NCBI GenBank assembly: GCA_016256075.1
Contig: SDVU01000203.1
Coordinates: 1-17,657 of the forward strand
Origin: Dictyocoela muelleri
Taxonomy: Eukaryota > Microsporidia
Length of the DNA: 17,657 nucleotides
Direction: 5' to 3'
Shown here: positions 8,826 through 17,184 of the stretch, in pieces
Layout of the letters: every line of letters begins with the position of its first letter
Numbering within the stretch: the stretch's first letter is position 1
The notes under the pieces: model-generated
The model's input: the letters and a program-made list of their open reading frames with translations, nothing else
Told to the model about the DNA's origin: nothing
Databases searched by the model: none
Translations under genes and position numbers: made by a program

Positions 8826-8855
8826 AATAAATCAACATAATCTATTTAGAAACTT

Positions 8856-9050
8856 TCATACGCATTTTTCGGCTATGTGACTGACGTGATCCACTCTAGT
8901 CGGATAGCCGTTAATAAAATAATGTGTAAATATATTTATTGTTTTAACTCCTCCTGTATACTTATTTCCATCTAAATCACCTTTGAATCTATGCGATGCC
9001 GTGTCTGTACGGAATGTGCCATGTCGGTTATGGTCATCATGTTCACGCAT
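8856..9050 (-). pseudogene. Possible retroelement integrase fragment, opposite strand
   Basis: The minus-strand reading contains GDLDGNKYTGG and INIFTHYFINGYP, which resemble the G-NKY and D-FT-Y motifs near the start of the integrase core of LTR retrotransposons. It would be oriented against the plus-strand integrase fossil next to it. The match is short and may be chance. Confidence 0.25.
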
Positions 9051-9149
9051 ATATTTCGGAACAAACCTTTCTTAAATAGTTTACATGAAATTAGTTTTAA
9101 GATATTAAATATAATTGCCAATAATATGTAATCTAGAAATGCATTGGTC

Positions 9150-9790
9150 AGACAATGGGCTTCAGTTTGTCATTCGCTAGTACATGACAGAAGCCAAGAT
9201 AATCTGGAGAATTACCTCAAAATCTGTGGTAAAAGCATTTGAATAAAAATAGATCAAAAAACAAGGAACTCTAAAAATTGTCTTACTGACAATGTAAAGC
9301 AGTTTTTATCTAAAGATTTTGTTACGTTTCTTAACGAACTAAAGATTAATCACATAAAAACAGCAACTTATAACCCCACTGGGAACTCAATAGCAGATAG
9401 AACGAAACAAGAGATCGGTCAACACTAAGATTATCACGCGGCCAGCCTATAAACAATTTTTAAAACATAATTTGGAAACGCTAAATCTAACAGTAATACC
9501 ACCACAGGATTTTCGCTACTGGAAATATTTGCTGAAAACCCAATTTTTGATAATGCTGAAAATAGTTTAATAATTGATAAAAATAAGATAAAAGATTTAA
9601 TAAAATTAAAAACGCAAAAATTAATTAAAAAAGTCTTAATAAAAATATAAAGTATGAAATTAGAGATTTTATCTACAAGCGAAATATATCACCAGATAAA
9701 GGTGACAAAAAATAGACCGGCTATTTTAAAATTGTGAAGCTATCTAAAAACAAAGGAAACGTATACATACAAGAATGAAATAAAATATCG
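9150..9790 (+). pseudogene. LTR-retrotransposon integrase fossil (Ty3/gypsy-like)
   Basis: This is a fossil of the integrase region of an LTR retrotransposon. Short recognisable blocks appear in the order expected for the core: a YMTEAKIIW-type block, a TDN-QFLSKDF block and TATYNPTGNS, a hallmark of Ty3/gypsy-type integrases. After these comes a lysine-rich C-terminal region. No reverse transcriptase, gag or paired long terminal repeats are visible. The fragment is broken, with several breaks, and old. Confidence 0.6.
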
Positions 9791-10510
9791 AAAGTATCAA
9801 AGAAAAACATAAGACTAATTAAGAGGATGTGTGTGATAAGTGCTTCTCACAACTAACAATGTCTTTAATTTATTTAAAAGATCAGCAATATGTCTTTTTT
9901 TTATAAAACTACAATAATTTCAACATTTTCACTTTTCATCAAATTTTTCATTTTTATCAATTTAAAAATCAAATTTTAAATTTCATCAAACTTCAACAGA
10001 ATTTCATAAATTTCTTAAAGAATATCACAAATAAAAATTCGAGTCCTCATGAATAAACATTTTTAATCATTTTTTCAGGAAAAGTATTTATTATTTTTCT
10101 TATGAGTTTTTTTTTGATCTAATTTGAAACTAAAAAAGAATTGCTGTAAGCACAACCTTGCATGCAAATGTCCGCGCACGAAAATCAATAAATTTTTTAT
10201 TAAAATCTATTCTTGTTTTGCATTTATATTTCAGTCATCCTTACGGTGACTAAGACAATATCTAGAATGCGGCTTCTAAATTCTCTTGAGTACCTATGAT
10301 ATATAGATGGTGGAGGCAATAAGCGAAGAAAAAAAATATACATTCCACAATTGTGTGAATTGAAGAGGCATTTGATCTCTATAATAGAAATTTGATTTAT
10401 TAGAAGTGCTCATTATTGCTCTATCTCATGCAATTGTCTTAGTATTTAAATAACCTCTTATTTGTTTTTTATAAACTAAAAAAAGGAGTTTAAAAAAATG
10501 ATATTTTATA
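9791..10510. other. Non-coding stretch
   Basis: Mostly AT-rich, with a slightly more balanced part around 10140-10330 (GCACAACCTTGCATGCAAAT; a small GTCATCC...GGTGAC stem at about 10233-10249). The beginning could be the downstream flank of the retroelement fossil. I found no second repeat copy, coding frame or RNA gene. Confidence 0.4.
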
Positions 10511-10518
10511 AGTCGATT

Positions 10519-10581
10519 GAGACTGGACACGCTTGAGACTGGACACGCTTGAGACTTACACGCTCGGGACTGGACACGCTT
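10519..10581. repeat. GC-rich 16-bp tandem repeat
   Basis: There are four units of GAGACTGGACACGCTT: two perfect (10519-10550), one shortened and altered (about 10551-10565) and one nearly perfect (about 10566-10581). The composition contrasts sharply with the surrounding A/T DNA. Confidence 0.85.
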
Positions 10582-10759
10582 GGCTCTCCCCACTTACTGA
10601 TAAATGTTTTTTAATCTTAATATAAATCATATTTAAAAGGTTGTTATTTAATGCTGGCTAATAAAGTTAGATACTGAGTCTTATTGATTAATGTTTCTTA
10701 ATCTCTATAAAAATTTTATTAGTCATTAATTATTTTTCATATAATTGTTACAATTTCTG

Positions 10760-11070
10760 TACTGTTTCATTATAAAAAGCCACTTTAGCCCCTAAGAACT
10801 GAAAAAATAAAAACTGTAAATTAAAAAGGGTTTATTTTTCTCTCAAAATTCCCAGAATTAGATTTTTTTCCTTTATTATCCTATATTTAGCCATTTTTAT
10901 GTTCTAGCCCTTTTTGGACTAGAACCACAAAAGTCTAAATATAGAATATTAAAAAGAAAAAATTTTATTCAGGGAATTTTTTTAAAAAAAAATAAACCCT
11001 GTTTAAAACACAGTTTTTCGTTTTTTTTTCGGATTTTAGGGATTGAAAAAGCTTTATAAAATTATACTTT
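10760..11070. mobile_element. Mariner-like MITE, diverged copy
   Basis: The left end, TA followed by CTGTTTCATTATAAA, continues AGCCACTTTAGCCCCTAAGA and TAAAAACTGTAAATTAAAAA. The inverted arm at about 10925-11070 repeats these blocks less well (AATAAACCCTGTTTAAAACA, GGATTTTAGGGATTG). The centre is a strong hairpin around 10909-10922. It shares its arm sequence with the element at 12199-12421. TA and CTG/CAG ends suggest Tc1/mariner origin. Confidence 0.65.
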
Positions 11071-11440
11071 TTTATTTATTGATGAAAAAAAAAATTTCCA
11101 ACCCTTAAATGAGACCATATAAAAATCTTACAAATTTGGAAAAAATATAAATGAGATTGTTGTAAAAAGAACAATTGAATGTACTGATCAAGCTAAAGTG
11201 TATGGATCATTGATTGAAATATGATTTATTCATTTTGATGTATGTCACAAGAGAAATTTTGAGTACCCTGAAATAAATTGTCATACACAAACAGTGAAAA
11301 AAAATGAATTCTTTTTATAAAAATAGAATATGTAATTGCTTGAAAATGTCTTGAAGCATATTGTGAGGTATCTGCATTTTTTCGGAATAATCAAAATATT
11401 TCATTTGTAAATTTTATGAAATTATTAAAATAAAATTTTT
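11071..11440. other. AT-rich spacer
   Basis: No gene, RNA or paired repeat was recognised between the MITE to the left and the inverted-repeat element that starts at 11441. Confidence 0.45.
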
Positions 11441-12105
11441 GGGTCTTGTTCGGTTTTATGTCCACTTTTAAAAAATTTAAAATTTAAAAGGGTGGACATA
11501 AAACCGAACAAAAGCAATTTTTTAATTTTAAAATACTCATAAATTGATTAATAAATGTTTTTATTGCAAAATAGTGTTTTTAAGTGCGACAGACACTAAA
11601 AACATCGCGATATATGATGTAATAATAAAGGATAAAATCATGTGTTAAAACTGTAGTTCGGCATCAAACTTATATTTCAACTTTAATACTAGGAGGTAAA
11701 TTATATATCGGTACATATCAAATAATTGTGTAAAAGAATATAATTTATAAAATAAACATAAAAAATGTTTTTTTATTTCTTCTGTTTTGACTAAAATATA
11801 AATATGAAATATTACCAAATTAAATGTTTAATATAAATGTTTCCAATGAAACAATTTTAAATGCTAGATTTTTTTGCGTTAACAATTTGTAAAATTTAAT
11901 AATACACTTCAAATTTATAAGATATTAGTTAAAATGTAAAAAGAATATACTAATTAAAATCAATAAATTTATTGAAATTAAATAATTTTAAAATTTTATT
12001 AAAACATTTTTTTAAAACCATTGGGGGTTAAAAATTAAAAAAAAATAAAAAAAATCATATTCACGGTAGCTACCTTAGTGGTGGGCATAAAACCGAACAA
12101 GACCC
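11441..12105. mobile_element. 665-bp element with 25-bp inverted ends
   Basis: The ends at 11441-11465 and 12081-12105 are inverted copies with one mismatch and begin GGGTCTTGTTCGGTTTTATG. A third, inverted copy of the same sequence, lacking the outer GGGTC, lies at about 11491-11511 and makes a tight hairpin with the left end. The 570-bp interior is AT-rich and has no transposase. No clear flanking duplication is seen. It is a non-autonomous transposon of unassigned superfamily. Confidence 0.75.
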
Positions 12106-12198
12106 AGATTTTTTATTTAATTATTTATTATTTATTTGCTAATATTTTAGTTTTTGGCAAAAAAATATATTATATCAAGCGTTTTTGTACAATAATGG

Positions 12199-12421
12199 TA
12201 TTTTTCTATTATATAAAGCCACTTTTACACCCTAAAAATCCGAGGAGAATAAAACCTGTAAATTAAAAAATGGGTTTTTCACACAAAATTCTCAGAATAA
12301 TTTTTTTCTAATAAAAATATTTTTATTCTGGGAAAATTAAGAGAAAAATAGACCTTTTTTAATTTACAGTTTTTATTATCCTCGTATTTTAGGGGGTATG
12401 GCTCTTTATAATGAAACAGTA
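12199..12421. mobile_element. Mariner-like MITE, better preserved copy
   Basis: The right end is AATGAAACAG followed by TA (12420-12421); the left end is TA followed by a drifted version. The arms share GGATAATAAAAACTGTAAAT, ACCCCCTAAAAT and TTCTGGGAAAATT blocks and meet in an AT hairpin near 12305-12335. It is the same family as 10760-11070. Non-coding. Confidence 0.7.
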
Positions 12422-12584
12422 CCCAATTTATCACTAAATTCTTATTAAACATTACATGAGATTGATTAAAATGAAATCAAAACTTAACAGTAAAAGGTTG
12501 TTTAAAATTCATTTTATTGGTATTCAATTTAAATTAAGCGGTCAAAAACCATAGAAATATAGTAATATATACAGCTGTTCTAGT

Positions 12585-12665
12585 GTGGTATATCTGATTA
12601 ATACTTGGTCTAATATGACAATGAAGTAGAAAGGACTCTCCTAGGTGTGGTGATAAGTGCGGCGA
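12585..12665 (+). repeat. 81-bp direct duplication, left copy
   Basis: It begins GTGGTATATCTGATTAATAC and ends GATAAGTGCGGCGA, and repeats at 13164-13244 with two mismatches. At both mismatches this copy agrees with the related copy A6, so it keeps the ancestral bases. Confidence 0.92.
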
Positions 12666-13163
12666 ATTGGAGAAAACTCCTCAAAAGGAAAAACTCCCCC
12701 AAATAGATTTGTGGGTAAAATTATAATATTGTGAAAAAAAGAACAGCCGGTTCAAAAATCGACGAATTATTTTTATAACCCCTAAATGGGTTGAAATATA
12801 AAAAAATCTTTAAAAGTAATAAAGGCTAAAATAAAATATGCTAGGACGGTATTTTTATAATCATAAAGATATAAACATAGTATTTGTTGTCTAAATGTGG
12901 AAAAAAAATGTGTGAACTTCTCTTTTTACACCTACAGACAAATAATAGTTGTTTATATCTTTATGATTATAAAAATACCGTCCTAGCATATTTTATTTTA
13001 GTCTTTATTACTTTTAAAGATTTTTTTATATTTCAACCCATTTAGGGGTTATAAAAATAATTCGGCGATTTTTGAACCGGCGGTTATTTTTTTCACAATA
13101 TTATAATTTTACCCACAAATCTATTTGAGGGAGTTTTCCCTTTTGGGGAGTTTTCTCAATTCG
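12663..13163. mobile_element. 500-bp near-perfect palindromic element
   Basis: The arms of about 210 bp start CGAATTGGAGAAAACTCC (left) and CGAATTGAGAAAACTCC (right, complemented) and run to GATATAAAC near the centre, with only about ten differences seen. A central part of about 80 bp pairs poorly. It contains no coding frame. It sits exactly between the two 81-bp copies, and its terminal CGA overlaps the end of the duplication. It is likely a non-autonomous transposon. Confidence 0.88.
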
Positions 13164-13244
13164 GTGGTATATCTGATTAATACTTGGTCTAATATGACAA
13201 TGAAGTAGAAAGGGCTCTCCTAGGTGAGGTGATAAGTGCGGCGA
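13164..13244 (+). repeat. 81-bp direct duplication, right copy
   Basis: Second copy of 12585-12665; both differences are derived relative to copy A6. Family A sequence continues directly after it. Confidence 0.92.
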
Positions 13245-13542
13245 CGTATTTCGGCAAATGGTAGTAAAAAATAAAAATTCATGAAAAGCCACTAATTACC
13301 TGTATTATAGTGAGTCATGTATAAAACGAAAATATCTTATACAGCTGGGCTTCTGTTTAGCTTAGAAAGTGACGTATTATTAGAACACCAAGAACCGATC
13401 GCAGATCCAAGGTAGGAGCTGCTATTCGAATGGTATATATGGATGTAGTCAGCATGTAATATATATAATATATATTCAATTTAAGCTGAAAAAAAATTTC
13501 ATTGTGAAATTAAACCCGATTTATAAAATTGGAATATGTAAG

Positions 13543-13550
13543 CTCTACAT
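13543..13550 (+). other. hAT target duplication, left copy
   Basis: CTCTACAT, identical to 14091-14098. It fits the nTnTAnAn preference of hAT transposases. Confidence 0.9.
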
Positions 13551-14090
13551 CAGGGGGTTCAAACACGAGTCACGGACCGCATGAGGCCGTCAGAGGTTTT
13601 TGAGTGGCCCGCGAGTTTTTTTTATAACTGCTATTTTTTCATATCTACCTATAAACAGCTATTTTTCTACAATAAAATATCCAATATATTTTTTAATAAA
13701 TAGAATTTGTGCTAAGAGTATTTTTGTATTTTTTTAGAAACATATCGCTGTGATCAGCTTCTTTTATGGTCGAAACTAAATAGAAACTTGTTTAAATCAA
13801 TGTTTTCAATAAAACATTTGTTTTCTTCTATTAAGATTTCTTTGTAAAGAAAAATGGTTCCCGACTTTGACTGACTTATAAAAGATAAAATTTGTTATAG
13901 GCTTAAAGATGAAATAAAATAACCATACCTTTCGTTAATACATTTTTCTAGAAATCCATAACTTTTATTAAAGTAAAAAAATAAATGTTTTTAATTTTTT
14001 ATAAACCTTTGGCACATTTCTTTTTGTGCGGCCGCGGGAAAATTTTTGAATAAAAATGGCTCTCCATATTATATGAGTTTTACACGCCTG
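13551..14090. mobile_element. Non-autonomous hAT element
   Basis: This 540-bp element has ends CAGGGGGTTCAAACACGAGT and, inverted, CAGGCGTGTAAAACTCAT. Both are of the CAGGGGTGTCAAACTC type common to animal hAT MITEs. Inside each end lies the characteristic GC-rich part (GGACCGCATGAGGCCGTCAG and GAGTGGCCCGCGAG on the left, GTGCGGCCGCGGGAAAATTT on the right). A perfect 8-bp target duplication flanks it. The interior is AT-rich with no transposase frame. It landed in the loop of the family A fold-back. Confidence 0.9.
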
Positions 14091-14098
14091 CTCTACAT
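14091..14098 (+). other. hAT target duplication, right copy
   Basis: CTCTACAT, identical to 13543-13550. Confidence 0.9.
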
Positions 14099-14229
14099 TA
14101 TTTGAGTTATTGTGGAACTATTCAATACTTATAAAAAATTTAATAATATTTCTTTATTTTTGAATTAATTTAATTTCAAACTTTTGATAAATTTTTAAAC
14201 TTTTTATAATTTTTCAAACTTTCTAAAAT

Positions 14230-14680
14230 GTAAAAATACTTTATATATATTACATGCTGACAACATCCATAACTGTCAACACGGAGAATGTCTCCAAACA
14301 TAGTCTTTAGACCTTTGATTCCTGGTGTTACAATAATATGTCACTTCCTAAGCTAACCAGAAGCCCAGCTGTATACGCGATTTTCGTTTTATCAATGACT
14401 CAGCAGGATACAGGTAATTAGCAGTTTTTCATGAATTTTCATATTCTGCTACTTTTTGCCGAGATGCGTCGCCTCTCTCATCCCCACACCTAGGAGAGTC
14501 TCTTCTGCCTCATTTTCATATATATCAAGTCTTAATCAGCTATACCACACTAGAACTACAGTATATTAGACTATAATTATATAGTTATGACCGCTAAATG
14601 TCATTCCCTCATTATTTATTAAAGAGTTTTGTCAGCGGTATTCAAACCACGATACTTAAATTTTACATTCAAGAGTGTTA
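14230..14680 (-). repeat. Family A dispersed repeat, copy A6
   Basis: This is the best preserved full-length copy, on the minus strand. Read on that strand it begins AACACTCTTGAATGTAAA, continues GGGAATGACATTTAGCGGTC, CTAGTGTGGTATAGCTGATT, GGCGACGCATCTCGGC and CTGCTGAGTCATTGATAAAA, and ends GTCAGCATGTAATATATA. It is the reference for judging which bases are ancestral in the other copies. Confidence 0.8.
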
Positions 14681-14914
14681 AAAAATACTTTACTAAATAA
14701 AAAAAATCTTTAGACGTTTAAATTAATAAAATATTAACAATTTTGAATCACAAAACGACTCCCTGCACAAAATGACGCCTTTAAATTAAAATGAAATTTA
14801 AAAAAATAATTTTTTATAATGTATTTTTATTAATAGGCTCTCATTCAAAAATGACCCCTAAATATGATAAAAAAATCAATTTTTGATAATTAATTTTATT
14901 AATCAGATGCCAGA

Positions 14915-14922
14915 AAAAAATC
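14915..14922 (+). other. MITE target duplication, left copy
   Basis: AAAAAATC, repeated at 15248-15255. The matching right arm of the host element has a single uninterrupted A8-TC at this place (complement at about 15729-15737). Confidence 0.8.
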
Positions 14923-15247
14923 GGTCTTACCGGGTCTTCACCCCCCCCCCCCTCAGATTTGTAAATCCTAATTGGTAAGAGCATAGGCCATGTTTCTTAT
15001 TTCAAATAAGCTTAAAATCGCGAGATAAATATATAATATAATTAATATCATCCCATTATACTTTTTGTTTTTCAAAAATAGTGCAAAGCACAATTTTTGG
15101 AAAACGTAAAGTAGAATGAGACGGGATAAAATTAATTTATATATTTATCTCGCGATTTTAAGCTTATTTGAAATAAGAAACATGGCCTATGCTCTTACCA
15201 ATTGGGATTTACAAATCTGAGGGGGGGGTGAAGACCCGGTAAGAACC
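14923..15247. mobile_element. Near-perfect hairpin MITE (GGTTCTTACC family)
   Basis: This 325-bp palindrome has arms of about 160 bp from GGTCTTACCGGGTCTTCA to near GTGCAAAGCAC, nearly identical in the outer 120 bp. A homopolymer near the ends is C12 on the left (14941-14952) and G8 on the right (15221-15228). An 8-bp duplication AAAAAATC flanks it. GG...CC ends with an 8-bp duplication would suit Merlin- or hAT-derived MITEs; the superfamily is not settled. A diverged relative lies at 1656-1807. Confidence 0.88.
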
Positions 15248-15255
15248 AAAAAATC
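15248..15255 (+). other. MITE target duplication, right copy
   Basis: AAAAAATC, followed directly by the continuation of the interrupted arm (ATCACAAAACGACTCC). Confidence 0.8.
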
Positions 15256-15913
15256 ATCACAAAACGACTCCTCTAAAAAAATATATATTATATAATTTAA
15301 TAAATTAAAATTATTAAAACTATATTATATGATTAATTGTTTATTTAATGATCTAATAAAGACACTCAGATATTTGGAGAAAAATCTGCGGTTGAATATC
15401 GATAAAACATTAGTGGTTGCGAAAATTCATAAATATAAAACTTAAATATTATATATTTTGCAAATTATCAAAAAAAATTAAAATCGAACATGCAGGCAGA
15501 TAGCTTATAGATTAATGTAATCAAGAAACAGCTTTCTTGGTGCGTGGTTAAAAAAACTTTCTGAGTTTGAATTTGTTTATTATCAACATGTATATATTAT
15601 TCGTAAATAATATATTTTATTAAAAAATATAGTTTTATATCAATACTAAAAAAACAATTTGGTTATAATTTAATTTAAATAAAAATAGAATTTCTGCTAT
15701 ATTTTTTTAGGGGAGTCGCTTTGCGATGATTTTTTTTCTGATGACTTTATTAAAAAAATTCATTATCAAAAATTGATTTTTTTTATATCAAATTAAAGGG
15801 GTCATTTTGTGATGTGAGGCTGTTTAAAAATTCATTATCGTAAATTAATTTTTTAAAATTTCATATTTAATTTAAAGGTGTCATTTTGTGCAGGGAGTCG
15901 TTTTGTGATGCAA

Positions 15914-17184
15914 CAAACAATATGAGATTGGATGTTTTAAGTTTTAAAATAATCTTTTTAAATATCATTAAGACCTCTATTCAAATTAAAAAGGATAAAA
16001 ATTGACAGGAATAAAGACGTAAATACAAATAGTGAATTTAAAAAATATATTTTAAAGCGATTTTTTGGTAAAAGATAATTTTATTGAAAATAAAATTTTA
16101 ATGAAAATATAATTTTATTATTTTTTAGAAATAAAAATCTTAAAAATGTCTATAATAACATTATTAAGAATTCTCTTGTGTCTACTTCAACTAAAAATGG
16201 AATCACGCTTTAATATATATTTTTGAATTTATGACATTTGTCAGGATTGTATGACATAAATTTTTTGCAAATTTTGATTAAAATATTAAAATTTTTCGAT
16301 AAAATCATAAAAACAGAATTTAAAGTTCTCGAATTAAATATCATAATTAGAAAAAAATTATTATTTTTAGATTAAATTACATTTTATTTTTAAGTTATTC
16401 ATAGTCTTTCATGTTATTCAAATAATTGAATTTTTGACGGGTTTCATTTCATATTGATAAAGGATAAGAAATAAAAAATTGATGAAAATTATGAATAGCT
16501 TAAAATTTTTATTTAATGTTTATTTTTTAAAATTTTTTATTATTCACAATGAATAATTTATATCAAAAAAATTATAGCAAGTAAAACTCTAAATTCGCAA
16601 AATTGACAATTATAATTTAAAATATGTTTTTTTAGTTTCATTTTTTTACTTTTTTTAACCATTTTAGAATCAGGATAATAAAATATTACATTTTCGATAA
16701 GAAAGAAAACTTTGTGAGAATAATTTATTTAACAAAACTATAATTTTTAATCACTAAAATTTTTAGAATGTTGATTTGTAGATATAAATCTAAACCTTTA
16801 AATTTTAAAATATAAAATTACCCATTTATAAGTTTATTTTAACGATATTATTTATTCTTAGCAAAAATTGATTGACTTACAAGTATTAATAATTAAAATG
16901 AAATATTGTTAAAAGTATTTATTAAAGGTATTTATTAAAAGTATTTATTAAAAATATTTATAATTAATAAATTTTGATTGTGTTTTTATCGTGAATTATT
17001 TAGTGTCATTATTTTGGATATAAATCATGTCATTTTTGATTAATTTAAAGTTTTTAGATTTTTTATAGCAAATTTAGAGAATTCATTTTTCGCCAACTTG
17101 TCAAAATATAACTTTTAATAGACCATAGGTAAATTGATTTGGTTTTTTATTTCTAATCGTTATTATTTTTTTATTTTGTCATTA
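15914..17184. other. Long AT-rich stretch without gene
   Basis: This is very A/T-rich, with no open frame of protein-like composition on either strand, no RNA gene and no transposon ends recognised. The only distinct structure is the 13-bp tandem repeat at 16915-16966. Confidence 0.5.
16915..16966. repeat. 13-bp tandem repeat
   Basis: Four units of GTATTTATTAAAA type start at 16915, 16928, 16941 and 16954; the last is altered (ATATTTAT). Confidence 0.8.

Larger units (their letters stand above)
12530..14680. repeat. Fold-back structure of two opposed family A copies
   Basis: Copy A5 (12530-13540, plus strand) and copy A6 (14230-14680, minus strand) face each other. Once the palindrome, its 81-bp duplication and the hAT insertion are set aside, each arm is about 400 bp and the loop roughly 230 bp. 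Matching arm blocks include GTGTGGTATATCTGATTAAT, CTCTCCTAGGTG, TCATGAAAA, CAGCTGGGCTTCTG, TTAGCTTAG and GTCAGCATGTAATATATA. A6 also carries the outermost family block, which is weak or lost in A5. Confidence 0.7.
14743..15913. mobile_element. Long-armed inverted-repeat element
   Basis: The ends are ATCACAAAACGACTCCCTGC (from 14747) and its complement ending at 15909, with the match extending to TTG-ATCAC at 14743 and 15913. Each arm of about 220 bp holds two roughly 90-bp units plus the start of a third (CACAAAACGACTCC again at about 15257). The left arm is split by the MITE 14923-15247. The 400-bp centre (about 15290-15690) has no recognised gene. Another arm-like copy flanks the piggyBac element at 6270-6404. 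Confidence 0.8.

Noticed and set aside
9828-9850. Possible start of a long terminal repeat after the integrase fossil
   Set aside because: The TGTGATAAGTGCTTCTCACA sequence has an LTR-like start, but no second copy exists in the window to support it.
12078-12266. 62-residue plus-strand frame
   Set aside because: It runs from the end of one transposon into the arm of a MITE and has no recognisable domain.
13101-13292. 63-residue minus-strand frame
   Set aside because: It crosses the palindrome arm and the 81-bp duplication, so it is an accident of the insertion junction.
15360-15450. Short plus-strand frame in the centre of the 14743-15913 element
   Set aside because: About 30 residues with no family motif; too short to call a gene or transposase relic.
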